DNA from: Microbacterium cremeum
GTDB lineage: Bacteria; Actinomycetota; Actinomycetes; Actinomycetales; Microbacteriaceae
Assembly: GCF_015277855.1 (NCBI RefSeq)
Contig: NZ_CP063812.1
Location: 3,348,001-3,412,000, forward strand
Direction: 5' to 3'
Length of the DNA: 64,000 nucleotides
The notes beneath the pieces were generated by a model that was not told the origin of the DNA, ran no database searches, and worked only from the letters and a program-made list of their open reading frames with translations. Positions 34,419-43,631 of the stretch are shown in pieces. How positions within the stretch are numbered: position 1 is the stretch's first letter; every line of letters starts with the position of its first letter. Both the position numbers and the translations under genes were made by a program.

Positions 34419-35885
34419 CTACTGCAGCGCCGAGGTGAGCCGCGCGAGGTTGTCGAGCACGGTCGAGCGCAGCGGCTGCTTCTCCCACTCCTCGAGGGTC
34501 AGCTCCCGTGAGAGCGATCGGTAGGTGTCTTCGACGTCGCGCATCTCGCGCACGAACTCCTCTCCGCGCACGAGCAGCGAGATCTCCATGTTGAGACCGA
34601 ACGAGCGCATGTCCATGTTGCTCGAGCCGATGATCGCGACCTCGTCGTCGATCGTGAGGCTCTTGGTGTGCAGGATGAAGGGCTTCCGGTACATCCAGAT
34701 CTTCACGCCCGCCCGCAGCAGCGCCTCGTAGTAGCTGCGCTGCGCGTGGTAGACGATCGCCTGGTCGCCCTCCTCCGACACGAACAGCTCGACGTGGATC
34801 CCCCGCTGGCACGCCGTGGTGATCGCGAGCAGCAGCGCCTCGTCGGGCACGAAGTAGGGGCTCACCACGATGATCTGCCGGTTCGCCGCGTACAGCAGCG
34901 CGGCGAACAGCTTGAGGTTGTTCTCGAACTCGAATCCGGGGCCCGACGGCACGATCTGGCAGTCGAGGTCTCCGGGGCCGGACTTCACGTCGAAGAGGTC
35001 GATCTCGTCGGTGAGCACCTCGTCGGTCTCGCTGTACCAGTCGCTGAGGAAGACCGCATTGACGGATGCCACGACCGGGCCTTCGATGCGCGCCATGAGG
35101 TCGACCCAGTGCAGGCCGCGGCGGATGTTCTTCTTCAGGTTGTACGTCGAGTCGGTGACGTTCTGCGAGCCCGTGAAGGCCACGCGCCCGTCGATGACGA
35201 GGAGCTTGCGGTGGTTGCGCAGGTCGGGCCGCTGGTACTTGCCCCGCAGCGGCTGCACCGGGAGCATGAGGTGCCACTGCGCGCCCATCGCGTCGAGCCG
35301 CTTGAGGGTGCTGCGGTACTTCGGCTTGCCGCGATTGGCCCAGTGGTCCAGCAGCACGCGGACGGGCACGCCGCGGGCCGCGACTTCTTCGAGCGCGCGG
35401 AAGAAGTTGTCGGTCGCGGCATCCGCCTGGAAGATGTAGAACTCGACGTGGACGTAGCGCTCCGCCTGGCGGATGGCGTCGGCCATCGCGTCGAGGCACT
35501 CCTGGTAGTCCGAGATGATGTGCGCGGCGTTGTCTCCTGCGAGGGGCATCGCGCCGAGGTTGCGGTTGAGCGTGACCAGCGACGTGAACCACTGCGGCGC
35601 GTGCGGGCGCAGGGTGCCGAAGTCCAGCGACGCGCTGGTGTCGTGGATGTAGTCGTTGATGCGCTCCTGTTTGCGGCGGCGCTTGCGGGGCAGCCGCGGA
35701 TTGCCGATCAGCAGGAACAGGAACACGCCGATGATCGGGATGAAGTAGATCGCGAGCAGCCACGCCATCGCAGCCGTGGGCCGGCGATTGCGCGGCACGA
35801 TGATGATCGCCGCGATGCGGATGGCGATGTCGACCACGAAGACGACCACGACCCACCACGTCGCATCGAACGTGATGGTGATCAC
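34419..35885 (-). CDS. cls: Cardiolipin synthase, 488 aa
   Basis: Two N-terminal membrane helices (about 10-30 and 40-60; the PLDc_N part AMAWLLAIYFIPIIGVFLFL) precede two phospholipase D motifs: H225/K227/D232 in NHRKLLVIDG and H406/K408/D413 in LHTKSLTIDD, each followed by GS(Q/S)N. It condenses phosphatidylglycerol or CDP-diacylglycerol substrates into cardiolipin at the membrane. The GTG start follows GGAGGAG. The length agrees with ClsA-type enzymes. It is transcribed alone or with the small downstream lipoprotein gene. Confidence 0.93.
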   Translation of the reverse strand: MITITFDATWWVVVVFVVDIAIRIAAIIIVPRNRRPTAAMAWLLAIYFIPIIGVFLFLLIGNPRLPRKRRRKQERINDYIHDTSASLDFGTLRPHAPQWFTSLVTLNRNLGAMPLAGDNAAHIISDYQECLDAMADAIRQAERYVHVEFYIFQADAATDNFFRALEEVAARGVPVRVLLDHWANRGKPKYRSTLKRLDAMGAQWHLMLPVQPLRGKYQRPDLRNHRKLLVIDGRVAFTGSQNVTDSTYNLKKNIRRGLHWVDLMARIEGPVVASVNAVFLSDWYSETDEVLTDEIDLFDVKSGPGDLDCQIVPSGPGFEFENNLKLFAALLYAANRQIIVVSPYFVPDEALLLAITTACQRGIHVELFVSEEGDQAIVYHAQRSYYEALLRAGVKIWMYRKPFILHTKSLTIDDEVAIIGSSNMDMRSFGLNMEISLLVRGEEFVREMRDVEDTYRSLSRELTLEEWEKQPLRSTVLDNLARLTSALQ

Positions 35886-35940
35886 ACTGTCTCCTCCGCG
35901 CTCCCCCGACTGCGTGTGCCCAGCGTACTGGGCGCCGCGG

Positions 35941-36156
35941 TCACGACTCGGAGGCGGAGGCGGAGGATGCGGATGCCGGGGCCGGCGCGTGGGCCGGAAG
36001 TCCGCGTCTCGCGCGCTCCTCGGCCTCGATCTTGGCGTACTGGCGCCGCTCGTTGCGGTCGGCGAAGATCACGCTGCGCAGGATGAAGAAGAAGAGCGCG
36101 CTGACGACCACGGTGGGCAGCAGCGTCCACACGACTGCGACCCAGTAATCGTCCAT
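35941..36156 (-). CDS. Small membrane protein, 71 aa
   Basis: One transmembrane helix near the start (WVAVVWTLLPTVVVSALFFF, about 5-28), then a charged region with DRNERRQYAKIEAEERARR and an Ala/Ser/Pro tail. The NERRxYAKIEAEE segment is shared by small proteins of Microbacteriaceae in my recollection. GGAGG lies close to the ATG. It may be an assembly or scaffold peptide; nothing more can be said. Confidence 0.65.
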   Translation of the reverse strand: MDDYWVAVVWTLLPTVVVSALFFFILRSVIFADRNERRQYAKIEAEERARRGLPAHAPAPASASSASASES

Positions 36157-36291
36157 GCCCTCCAGGATACGCCGTGGCGGCCGGGGTGCGATCCTCACCG
36201 GCTTCTCCCCAGGCGGCATCCGCCGCGGGTTGTCCAGAGATCCGCCCCGGCCTCGCGGCACGGCCGCCGCCGGCGACGAGAGTCGTTCGCT

Positions 36292-37611
36292 ATGACCACG
36301 ACGATCGTGAAAGCCGCGGATGCCGCGCAGTTCCTGTCCTTCGTCCCACGCCTGCTCGGCTACCACCCGGCGCAGAGCCTCGTGGTGATCCCGTTCCGCG
36401 GTTCGCGCAGCCTCGGCGCGATGCGTTTCGATCTGCCCCGCGACGCCGGGGCGGTGGAGCGGGTCGCCTCGACCGTGACCGGAATGGTGTGCCGGCTTCC
36501 CGATGCCGACGCCTTCGCCGCGGTGGTGTACTGCGACGACGCGTTCGTGCAGGGCGACGGGATGCCGCACCGCCGCCTCGCCGATGAACTGCGTCGACGC
36601 GCCGACGCGTGCGGCCTGCGCGTCTCGGACGTGCTGTGCGTCGCCTCCGACGCGTGGGGCTCGTTCCTCGACCCGGGCTCGCCCGCCTTGGGGCGATCCC
36701 TGTCGGATCTCGGGGCGGTCTTCGACGAGCTCGCCGGGCTGCCCGAGCCGGACGGCGATCAGGCCTCCGGCGCGGACCTTCCGCTGACCGACATCGCCGA
36801 ACGAGAGCGGGTCGGGCGCGCGCTGGGTGCGCTGGGCGAGGCCGTCGCCCTGCTGTGCGGCGACGGCGCACCGGCCGACGCCCCGGTCGCAGCCGACGCC
36901 CCGGTCGCAGCCGGCGCCCCGGACGGCCGTCCCGCCCACCACGGCGACCGTCCCATCCACCATTGCGACCGTCCCACCGCGAGCACCGCCGGCACGACCT
37001 CGGCCGACCTGGCGCCCGCACCGCCTCCCGTCGCCGGGGATGAGGGCGCCGAGGCATCCGCCGCCCCTGCTCCGCGGGTGGACCCCCTGGCGCTCGCGAC
37101 GGTGTGCCGGCTCGACGACCTCCCGAGCCTGTTCGAAGGCGCGCTCGAATGGGACCCGGACGCGCTCGACGCGTTCGACGCCGCCGCGCTGGCGTGGTGC
37201 CTCTCGCGGCCGTCGCTGCGCGACATCGCCCTCGTGCAGTGGAGCGGCACGCTCGTCCAGGGGGATGAGGCGTTCGACGCGCAGCTGCGGTGGGAGGCGG
37301 GCGAGGAGTATCCGTCGCACCTCGCGATGCGCATGTGGGGCGAGGGCGACCGGCCCGACCCGGAGCGTCTGGCGGTCGCGCTGCGACTGGTCAGGCGCGT
37401 GGCCGCGGTGGCTCCCCGCGCGTCCCGCCCTGGACCGCTCGCGATGTGCGCCTGGCTCTCATGGGCACTGGGCCGCTCGACGCACGCCGATGTCTACGCG
37501 TCGCAGGCGTGCGAGATCGAGCCCGAGCACGGGTTGTCCGAGATCGTGCTGTCGTTCGTCCGCGCGGGCCACCTGCCCGACTGGGCGTTCCGCCGGGGCG
37601 GAGCCGGGTGA
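36292..37611 (+). CDS. DUF4192 domain protein, 439 aa
   Basis: Starts with the DUF4192 opening FLSFVPRLLGYHPAQSLVVIPF, followed by RFDLPRD and a FAAVVYCDDAF strand; the end has ACEIEPEHGLSEIVLSF and PDWAFRR, also typical. The function of DUF4192 is unknown; it is common in actinobacteria. The centre (about residues 190-265) is an inserted Ala/Pro/His-rich linker with short repeats (PVAADAPVAAGAP, HHGDRPIHHCDRP). No ribosome site is evident at the ATG, which suggests a leaderless message. The stop lies 28 bases before the convergent lysS end. Confidence 0.85.
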   Translation: MTTTIVKAADAAQFLSFVPRLLGYHPAQSLVVIPFRGSRSLGAMRFDLPRDAGAVERVASTVTGMVCRLPDADAFAAVVYCDDAFVQGDGMPHRRLADELRRRADACGLRVSDVLCVASDAWGSFLDPGSPALGRSLSDLGAVFDELAGLPEPDGDQASGADLPLTDIAERERVGRALGALGEAVALLCGDGAPADAPVAADAPVAAGAPDGRPAHHGDRPIHHCDRPTASTAGTTSADLAPAPPPVAGDEGAEASAAPAPRVDPLALATVCRLDDLPSLFEGALEWDPDALDAFDAAALAWCLSRPSLRDIALVQWSGTLVQGDEAFDAQLRWEAGEEYPSHLAMRMWGEGDRPDPERLAVALRLVRRVAAVAPRASRPGPLAMCAWLSWALGRSTHADVYASQACEIEPEHGLSEIVLSFVRAGHLPDWAFRRGGAG

Positions 37612-37652
37612 CTACTTGCCCAGCGGGGTCGCCGGTGACTACTTGACCAGCG
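37606..37652. repeat. 24-bp tandem duplication at the lysS/DUF4192 junction
   Basis: GTGACTACTTGCCCAGCGGG and GTGACTACTTGACCAGCGGG occur back to back. The right copy encodes the C terminus of lysS on the minus strand; the left copy overlaps the DUF4192 stop. Confidence 0.7.
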
Positions 37653-39171
37653 GGAACAGGATCGTCTCGCGGATGCCGAGCCCGGTGATCGCCATGAGCA
37701 GCCGGTCGATGCCCATGCCCATTCCGCCCGTCGGCGGCATGCCGTGCTCGAGGGCGCGCAGGAACTCCTCGTCGACGCGCATCGCCTCGAGGTCGCCGCG
37801 CGCGGCGAGCTTGGCCTGCTCGACGAAGCGCTCGCGCTGGATCACCGGATCGACGAGCTCGGAGTATCCGGTCGCGAGCTCGAAGCCGCGCACGTACAGG
37901 TCCCACTTCTCGACCACGCCCGGAATCGACCGGTGCTCCCGCACGAGCGGGCTGGTGTCGAGCGGGAAGTCCATGACGAACGTCGGACGGGTGAGCTGCG
38001 ACTTCACGAAGTGCTCCCACAGCTCCTCGACGAGCTTGCCGTGGATCACGTGCGGGGGCTCGTCGACGCCCTCGGCCGCGGCGAGCGCGCGCAGCTCGTC
38101 GAGCGGGGTCTCGGGAGTGATCTCGCGGCCGGCCGCGTGCGAGAGCGACTGGTACATCGAGAGGCGGTCCCAGTCCCCGCCGAGGTCGTACTCGGTGCCG
38201 TCGGCCCACGTCACGGTCGTCGAGCCCGCGACTGCGCGGGCGGCGTTCTGGATGAGCTCCTGCGTCAGGTCGGCGATGCCGTGGTAATCGCTGTAAGCCT
38301 GGTAGGCCTCGAGCATGGCGAACTCGGGGCTGTGCGTCGAGTCGGCGCCCTCGTTGCGGAAGTTGCGGTTGATCTCGAACACGCGGTCGATGCCGCCGAC
38401 GACGGCGCGCTTGAGGTAGAGCTCCGGGGCGATGCGCAGGTAGAGGTCGGCGTCGAACGCGTTCGAGTGCGTGATGAAAGGGCGCGCGGACGCCCCGCCG
38501 TGCTGCACCTGCAGCATCGGGGTCTCGACCTCGACGAAGCCGTGCGAGGCGAACGTCTCGCGCAGGCTCGCGTTCACCGTGGCGCGGGCGATCACCGTCT
38601 CACGGGCGCGGTCGCGCACGATGAGGTCGAGGAACCTGCTGCGCACCCGGCTCTCCTCGCTGAGCTCGGTGTACATGTTCGGCAGCGGCAGCACGGCCTT
38701 GGATGCGATGCGCCATTCGGTGACCATGATCGACAGCTCGCCGCGGCGGCTCGAGATCACCTCGCCCGACACGAACACGTGGTCGCCGAGGTCGACGAGC
38801 TCCTTCCACTGCTGCAGCGACTCGTCGCCCACTGCGGCGAGCGAGACCATCGCCTGGATGCGGCTGCCGTCGCCGGCCTGAAGAGTCGCGAAGCACAGCT
38901 TGCCGGTGTTGCGGCTGAAGACGACACGTCCCGCGACGGCGGCCGTGACGCCGGTCTCGGCACCGGCCTCCAGGTCGCCGTAGCGCGCGCGCAGCGCCGG
39001 GATGGTGTCGGTGAGCGGGAGCTGCACGGGGTAGGCCCCGCCCGAAGCGTCGGCGCGCTCCGTCATCAGACGCTCGCGCTTGGCCAGCCGCACCGCCTTC
39101 TGTTCGAAGACGTCGTCGAGCTCGGCATCCGAGGGGTCGGTCGGCTCGTCAGGCGGGGTCTGGTCGGTCAT
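37639..39171 (-). CDS. lysS: Lysine--tRNA ligase, class II, 510 aa
   Basis: N-terminal OB-fold anticodon-binding domain (VTAAVAGRVVFSRNTGKLCF) and a class II catalytic core: motif 1 around FVEVETPMLQ, motif 2 FRNEGADSTHSPEFAMLE, lysine-site EMLEAYQAYSDYH (here FAMLEAYQAYSDY) and motif 3 GMGMGIDRLLMAITG. It charges tRNA-Lys in the cytoplasm. ATG at 39171 has AGGAG eight bases upstream; six further codons upstream in frame lack a site. Length agrees with bacterial LysRS. It ends the panC-side operon. Confidence 0.96.
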   Translation of the reverse strand: MTDQTPPDEPTDPSDAELDDVFEQKAVRLAKRERLMTERADASGGAYPVQLPLTDTIPALRARYGDLEAGAETGVTAAVAGRVVFSRNTGKLCFATLQAGDGSRIQAMVSLAAVGDESLQQWKELVDLGDHVFVSGEVISSRRGELSIMVTEWRIASKAVLPLPNMYTELSEESRVRSRFLDLIVRDRARETVIARATVNASLRETFASHGFVEVETPMLQVQHGGASARPFITHSNAFDADLYLRIAPELYLKRAVVGGIDRVFEINRNFRNEGADSTHSPEFAMLEAYQAYSDYHGIADLTQELIQNAARAVAGSTTVTWADGTEYDLGGDWDRLSMYQSLSHAAGREITPETPLDELRALAAAEGVDEPPHVIHGKLVEELWEHFVKSQLTRPTFVMDFPLDTSPLVREHRSIPGVVEKWDLYVRGFELATGYSELVDPVIQRERFVEQAKLAARGDLEAMRVDEEFLRALEHGMPPTGGMGMGIDRLLMAITGLGIRETILFPLVK

Positions 39172-39262
39172 GGGGAGGGCTCCTCGCAAAGCGGACCCTC
39201 AAGTGTATCGACGGCCGCCTCGTCGCCGAGTGAACGACGGATGCCGCGCTCCCGCCGCCCGC

Positions 39263-40108
39263 TCAGCCGACGTAGACCTCGGCGTTGTCGATGAACCGGT
39301 GGCCGGCAACCGTCGCCGCGATGAGCGCCAGCGCGCGACCCTGGGTCCCTTCATCGAACGGCAGGAAGGTCTCGGGGTCGACGATGCTGAGGTACTCCAG
39401 GCGGATGCGCGGCTCGCCCATCAGCGCCGACTGCGCCGCGGCGATGCAGGCGTCCACCCCGCGGTCGGCGTTCGCCGCCGCAGCATCGAGGGCGGCGGGC
39501 AGCAGCGCGGCCGCCGCGAGGTCCTGCTCGTCGAGCAGCCCGACCCGCGTCGACACGGGCAGCCCGTCGTCACCCCGCACGGTCTCGACGGTCGCCACCT
39601 CGATGTCGAAGAAGAGGTCGGCGATCATGCGGCGCACCAGGAACACGCGCTGCCGGTCGCGTTCGCCGTAGATCGCGATATCCGGCTCGACGAGGTGGAA
39701 CAGCTTCGCCTCGACCGTCAGCAGGCCGTCGAAGTACGACGGCCGCGAGCGGCCCTCGTACCGCAGTCCCAGGTCGCCGGCGCTGATCCTCGTCGCCGCC
39801 GAGCCGTTCGGGAGGAGCTCGTCCGCGCCGGGTGCGAAGACGACATCGACGCCCAGGGACCCCAGCAGTCGCAGGTCGTCGTCGAGCGTGCGCGGGTACG
39901 CCTCGAATTCGGCCGGGCTCGCGAACCGCAGCGGATTCACGAAGACCGACACCACCACGATGTCGGCGACTTCGCGCGCACGGTGGATGAGGTCGATGTG
40001 CCCGTCGTGGAGCGCGCCGATGGTCGAGACGAGAGCGACGCGGGCGCCCGGGCTCGAGGCCCTGACCGCCGCAAGCCGGGTGCGCAGCTCGGCTGCGGTG
40101 GAGATCAT
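39263..40108 (-). CDS. panC: Pantoate--beta-alanine ligase family protein (divergent), 281 aa
   Basis: Nucleotidyl-transferase fold with the HxGH motif LHDGHIDLI, SVFVNPLRFASP, GLRYEGRSRPSYFDGLLTV and KLFHLVEPDIAIYGERDRQR, in the order of PanC. It would join pantoate and beta-alanine with ATP. Several family positions differ: STIGALHDGH for the usual PTMGALHEGH and GERDRQR for GEKDxQQ, so activity may be altered. The start overlaps the stop of the DUF2520 gene (ATGA), the usual neighbour of panC in actinobacteria. Confidence 0.82.
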   Translation of the reverse strand: MISTAAELRTRLAAVRASSPGARVALVSTIGALHDGHIDLIHRAREVADIVVVSVFVNPLRFASPAEFEAYPRTLDDDLRLLGSLGVDVVFAPGADELLPNGSAATRISAGDLGLRYEGRSRPSYFDGLLTVEAKLFHLVEPDIAIYGERDRQRVFLVRRMIADLFFDIEVATVETVRGDDGLPVSTRVGLLDEQDLAAAALLPAALDAAAANADRGVDACIAAAQSALMGEPRIRLEYLSIVDPETFLPFDEGTQGRALALIAATVAGHRFIDNAEVYVG

Positions 40109-40818
40109 CCTTGGATCGTAGCGGTGGGATCGATGCCGGGCCCCGTGCCCGCCTCGGCGAGCGCCTGGTCGATCGCGGTGTGCACGAGAGCCGAAAGGTA
40201 CGCGCCCGGGTGGGGCACTCCCGCATCGTTGAGCAGGCCGGCCGCCTGCCGGACGATCGAGTGCGAGAAGTCGCGGGCAGTCGCGATCGCCTCGGCGTAC
40301 ACCGGACGCGCGGCCTCGTCGACCACCACCGGCTCGCAGCCGAGTTCGACCGCGAGCGCCTGTGCGATCGGCAGCACCGGTCCGGGCGCCGTCACCGCCG
40401 CGTACGAGTTCTGCAGCGCCCGCACATCCATCGAGGTCCCCGTGAACGTGATGGCGGGATGCACCGCGAGCGGGATCGCGCCCTTCGCGACCGCGGGTGC
40501 GAGCACGTCCGTGCCGTACGAGGCGTCGGTGTGCAGCACCAACTGCCCCGGCTGCCACGCGCCGACCTCGGCGAGCCCCGCGACGAGCCCTTTCAGCTCG
40601 GCGCGCGGCACGGCGACGATCACCAGCTCGCTGCGACGCGCCACCTCGGTGGCGTCGAGCACCGGAACGCCGGGAAGGACGGCCTCCACCCGGTCGGGGT
40701 CGGAGCCCGCTGTGATGCCCACCAGAGCATGGCCCGCCCCGGCGAGGGCGGCGCCGATCGCCGGGCCGACGCGTCCGGCGCCGATCACGCCGACTCCGAG
40801 GCGTCCTTGACGGTTCAC
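40105..40818 (-). CDS. Rossmann-fold/DUF2520 protein, 237 aa
   Basis: NAD(P)-binding start VGVIGAGRVGPAIGAALAGAG, ELVIVAVPRAELKGLVAGL, LVLHTDASYGTDVL, then the C-terminal DUF2520 helical domain with AVHPAITFTGT. Members resemble ketopantoate or pyrroline-5-carboxylate reductases and regularly precede panC in actinobacteria, so a role in pantothenate synthesis is often suspected but unproven. The GTG start follows GAGGAGG. It overlaps the PH-domain gene by four bases at its 5' side. Confidence 0.85.
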   Translation of the reverse strand: MNRQGRLGVGVIGAGRVGPAIGAALAGAGHALVGITAGSDPDRVEAVLPGVPVLDATEVARRSELVIVAVPRAELKGLVAGLAEVGAWQPGQLVLHTDASYGTDVLAPAVAKGAIPLAVHPAITFTGTSMDVRALQNSYAAVTAPGPVLPIAQALAVELGCEPVVVDEAARPVYAEAIATARDFSHSIVRQAAGLLNDAGVPHPGAYLSALVHTAIDQALAEAGTGPGIDPTATIQG

Positions 40819-42614
40819 GTGCGGTCCTCCTCGCTTGGCGTCGTCTCGGATGCCGGAGGCGTTTCGCCTCGCTCGATCCTCGCTCGCTCGACGACCGGTT
40901 CGGGAAGCGGTCGCTGAGCAGGCGAATCGAGAGGGAACGGCTCGTCGCCCGGCGTCACGGCGGAATCGGCATCCGTCACCGCCCAGCGGTGCGTGCGATC
41001 GCCGAGCGCGGCGCGGACGGTCCCGCCGGCGACGCCGTCGAAGAGCTCGAGCGCCGTGTCGCGGTCGATCGCGGCGAGGTACGGGTAGACGGGTCCGGCG
41101 ACCACGTGCGCGCGGGCGTTCGAGACGCGGGTGAGCCGATCGAACGGACCCTGGTAGAGCCCGAAGCTCTGCAGGCGCGCGAGCGGCACGATCGCGAGCT
41201 TGCGCCACACCACCCCGCGGCGCAGCAGCAGCAGATCGGGCGTGAGCCGGAAGCCGTTGCGCCGCCACGACAGCGGGCGGATCCACCATGCGCGGCGCGG
41301 CGAGTTCGTGAAGGTGTCGTCCTCGCCGGGGCCGGCCATGCCCTGTTGGACGATGAGCGTCCACTCGCTCTCGGGAACGCCGGGCTGCACCAGCCGGAGC
41401 ACGCGTTCGACGTCCTCGATCCTGCCCACCGGCAGCACGGTCGTGAACTGGTCGGTGTTGGTGTCGGTCGAGCTTCGGCCGGTCAGCCGGTTGATCCGCA
41501 CCATCCACCATCCGGCCGGACGCCACAGGATCGGCTGGGTGACCTCGACCGCATGCACGCGACCGGGCGGCACGATCTCCGTCACGGTGGTGAGCAGTCC
41601 GAAGGTGATCCGCACGCCGTCGGGCGTCGGCGCGATCGAGTAGCGCAGCGACCGCAGGATGGAGCGCACCCAGTACGCGCCGAAGCCGATGATGGCCGGC
41701 ACGAAACCGAACAGCAGCCACGTCACGCCCTGCGACACACCCACCACGATCGCCGCGAACGCGAACAGCAGCCCGACCGTGGACATGCTCAGGACGTGGG
41801 ATCCCACGAGGCGGCCGACCGGGATGTTCACCACGGACTCCGGCACCGCCGCCGGCGCCTCCGGTCCCTCGATGATGCCGGTCAGCTCGCGGCCGACGGT
41901 GTGGCTCAGCGCGGCGACGCGACCGCCCTGGCGGGGCCCGGCGGCAGCCGCGGCCTCCGCGAGCCGTTGTCCGGACGCGAGCCGCAGGATGTCGGCGCGC
42001 ACCGCCTCGGCGTTGGCGGTCGAGAGGTACTCGAGCTTGACGTTGGCGTCTGCCCCCGCACCCACGACCTCGAGCTTGGCCATGCCGAGCAGGCGCGCCA
42101 CCATCGGCCGCGTGAGATTCACGCCCTGCACGCGGTCCAGCGGCGCGCGGCGCTGCGTGCGGAACAGGATGCCGCTGCGCACCTCGACGTCGTCGCCGGT
42201 GATGCGGAAGGTGTGGAACCGCCACGAGAGGTAGAAGCCCCCGACGAGCACGACGAGCACCGCGAGCACGACGAGCGCCGCCAGCACGTAGAGGTTGTTC
42301 ACGACGATGAAGTCGATCGGGTCGCCACCCGAGCCCTCCCACCGGCCGACCTCGTCCTCGATGTCGGGCGCGAGCCACGGCAGGAACACGATCAGCAGGC
42401 GATCGCGGAGGTTCGCGACGATGATGCCGATCACCACGAGGAGGAACAGCCCTCCGCGCAGCAGCGGTGTGAGCGGATGCAGGCGATGCCACTCGCCGTC
42501 GCTCAGCGGCGAGCGCACGAGCTCGGGCGGCGGGGCGAGGTGTGCGTCGACCGGGCCGGGGGGCGGGTTCACGGGGTCGGGCAGCGGGTTCCCACCGTCG
42601 GAGTCCACGGTCAC
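40815..42614 (-). CDS. PH (bPH2/YdbT-like) membrane protein, 599 aa
   Basis: A proline-rich cytoplasmic start, then pairs of membrane helices (LLRGGLFLLVVIGIIVANL; VLAALVVLAVLVVLVGGFYL; later VLSMSTVGLLFAFAAIVVGV) and three bacterial PH segments, each with the 'R.G......R..APL.R.Q' pattern (VRSGILFRTQRRAPLDRVQG; ITFGLLTTVTEIVPPGRVHA; LRRGVVWRKLAIVPLARLQS). YdbS/YdbT pairs are known to shape membrane properties in Bacillus. Here both genes are adjacent (see 42611-43192) and overlap by GTGA. The C-terminal 60 residues are disordered and partly encoded by an inverted-repeat-like stretch near 40860-40930. Confidence 0.82.
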   Translation of the reverse strand: MTVDSDGGNPLPDPVNPPPGPVDAHLAPPPELVRSPLSDGEWHRLHPLTPLLRGGLFLLVVIGIIVANLRDRLLIVFLPWLAPDIEDEVGRWEGSGGDPIDFIVVNNLYVLAALVVLAVLVVLVGGFYLSWRFHTFRITGDDVEVRSGILFRTQRRAPLDRVQGVNLTRPMVARLLGMAKLEVVGAGADANVKLEYLSTANAEAVRADILRLASGQRLAEAAAAAGPRQGGRVAALSHTVGRELTGIIEGPEAPAAVPESVVNIPVGRLVGSHVLSMSTVGLLFAFAAIVVGVSQGVTWLLFGFVPAIIGFGAYWVRSILRSLRYSIAPTPDGVRITFGLLTTVTEIVPPGRVHAVEVTQPILWRPAGWWMVRINRLTGRSSTDTNTDQFTTVLPVGRIEDVERVLRLVQPGVPESEWTLIVQQGMAGPGEDDTFTNSPRRAWWIRPLSWRRNGFRLTPDLLLLRRGVVWRKLAIVPLARLQSFGLYQGPFDRLTRVSNARAHVVAGPVYPYLAAIDRDTALELFDGVAGGTVRAALGDRTHRWAVTDADSAVTPGDEPFPLDSPAQRPLPEPVVERARIERGETPPASETTPSEEDRT

Positions 42615-43192
42615 AGGCCCGTGCGCCGGCTCTCGGCGACCTCGACGAGGTGGTCGCGGAGTGTCTCGGCGGTGGATTGCGCGAGCCCCGGGATCACGAC
42701 ACCGGTCGCGGCGGCGGCCGTCACGAACTTCAGCTGCGCGATCCCGAAGCCGCGGTCGAGCGGCCCGTGGGTGATGTCGATGAGCTGCATGCGGCCGTAG
42801 GGGACGGCGACGAAGCGCTGCCACAGGATGCCGCGGCGGAAGACGAGGTCGTCCTGGCGCAGCTGATACCCGATCGACCGCGCCTGACGCGGCAGGATCA
42901 CGAGGGTCCAGACGAGGATCACGGTCATGATGCCGCCCGGGATCCACGCCCACCACTGGTGCATCAGCAGCGTCAGGACGAGCGTCGCCGCGACGACCAG
43001 CAGCAGGAACGAGCCGTTCGAGATCAACTGCACGCGCACGTACTTGGGCGAGATCTGGTGCCACACGCCGCCGGCGAGATCGAGCCGGTTCGCCGACCGC
43101 GGCTCGACGAGAGTCTGGAAGGTCTCGTCGCCGGGCGCGTCAGTGCCCGTCGATTCGCGGTTCGAGTCCGGGATCCCCGGGCTGTTCGTCAT
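42611..43192 (-). CDS. PH (bPH2/YdbS-like) membrane protein, 193 aa
   Basis: Two close membrane helices (GSFLLLVVAATLVLTLLMHQ and IPGGIMTVILVWTLVILP) and one bacterial PH domain with LVFRRGILWQRFVAVPYGRM, QLIDITHGPLDRGFG and ATGVVIPGL. This is the short partner of the YdbS/YdbT pair. GGAAGGA precedes the ATG. The first 53 bases overlap the end of the DUF3180 gene, and its stop overlaps the start of the longer PH gene, so expression is tightly linked to the folate genes upstream. Confidence 0.82.
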   Translation of the reverse strand: MTNSPGIPDSNRESTGTDAPGDETFQTLVEPRSANRLDLAGGVWHQISPKYVRVQLISNGSFLLLVVAATLVLTLLMHQWWAWIPGGIMTVILVWTLVILPRQARSIGYQLRQDDLVFRRGILWQRFVAVPYGRMQLIDITHGPLDRGFGIAQLKFVTAAAATGVVIPGLAQSTAETLRDHLVEVAESRRTGL

Positions 43193-43631
43193 CGTCGTCC
43201 TTCCGGATGGTGCACAGGTGCTCCGCGACGAGCCCGGCCGCGACGAGGAGGGCGCCGCAGACAGCCGTCGCGATGACCGTTCCCAACGAGCCTATCGAGG
43301 GTGCGACGGGTCGGGTCGTGAGGAAGATCAGCAGCCCCAGCCCGAGGCCCCCGATCGCCGCGCCGACGATGCTCGAGGCCTTCGCGAGCATCGCCACGCG
43401 CACGGCGCGGAACGGGTTCACCGCACGTGTCGTCGTGCCCCGGGTCGCCTGACGGATCGGCACGGCGAGCACGATCACGATCGCGCCCAGCGCGACCAGC
43501 AGGATCGGCAGCGACACCGCGGGGGTGAACGTCGGGCGTCCGGACGACGTCAGCAGCTGGTCGACGAGGAATCCCGCCCCCGTGCCCAGCGCAGCGGCGA
43601 ACAGGAGGACACCGGCGCCGGTGCGCTTCAT
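43140..43631 (-). CDS. DUF3180 membrane protein, 163 aa
   Basis: Four hydrophobic segments (near residues 5-25, 40-58, 78-105, 112-135) with the family marks GFLVDQLLTSSGRP at the start and RQATRGTTTRAVNPFRAVRVAMLAKASS in the centre. The C terminus is charged (KDDDDEQPGDPG). DUF3180 proteins follow folK in actinobacteria; function unknown. ATGA overlap with folK, and its last 53 bases overlap the PH gene. Confidence 0.87.
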   Translation of the reverse strand: MKRTGAGVLLFAAALGTGAGFLVDQLLTSSGRPTFTPAVSLPILLVALGAIVIVLAVPIRQATRGTTTRAVNPFRAVRVAMLAKASSIVGAAIGGLGLGLLIFLTTRPVAPSIGSLGTVIATAVCGALLVAAGLVAEHLCTIRKDDDDEQPGDPGLEPRIDGH

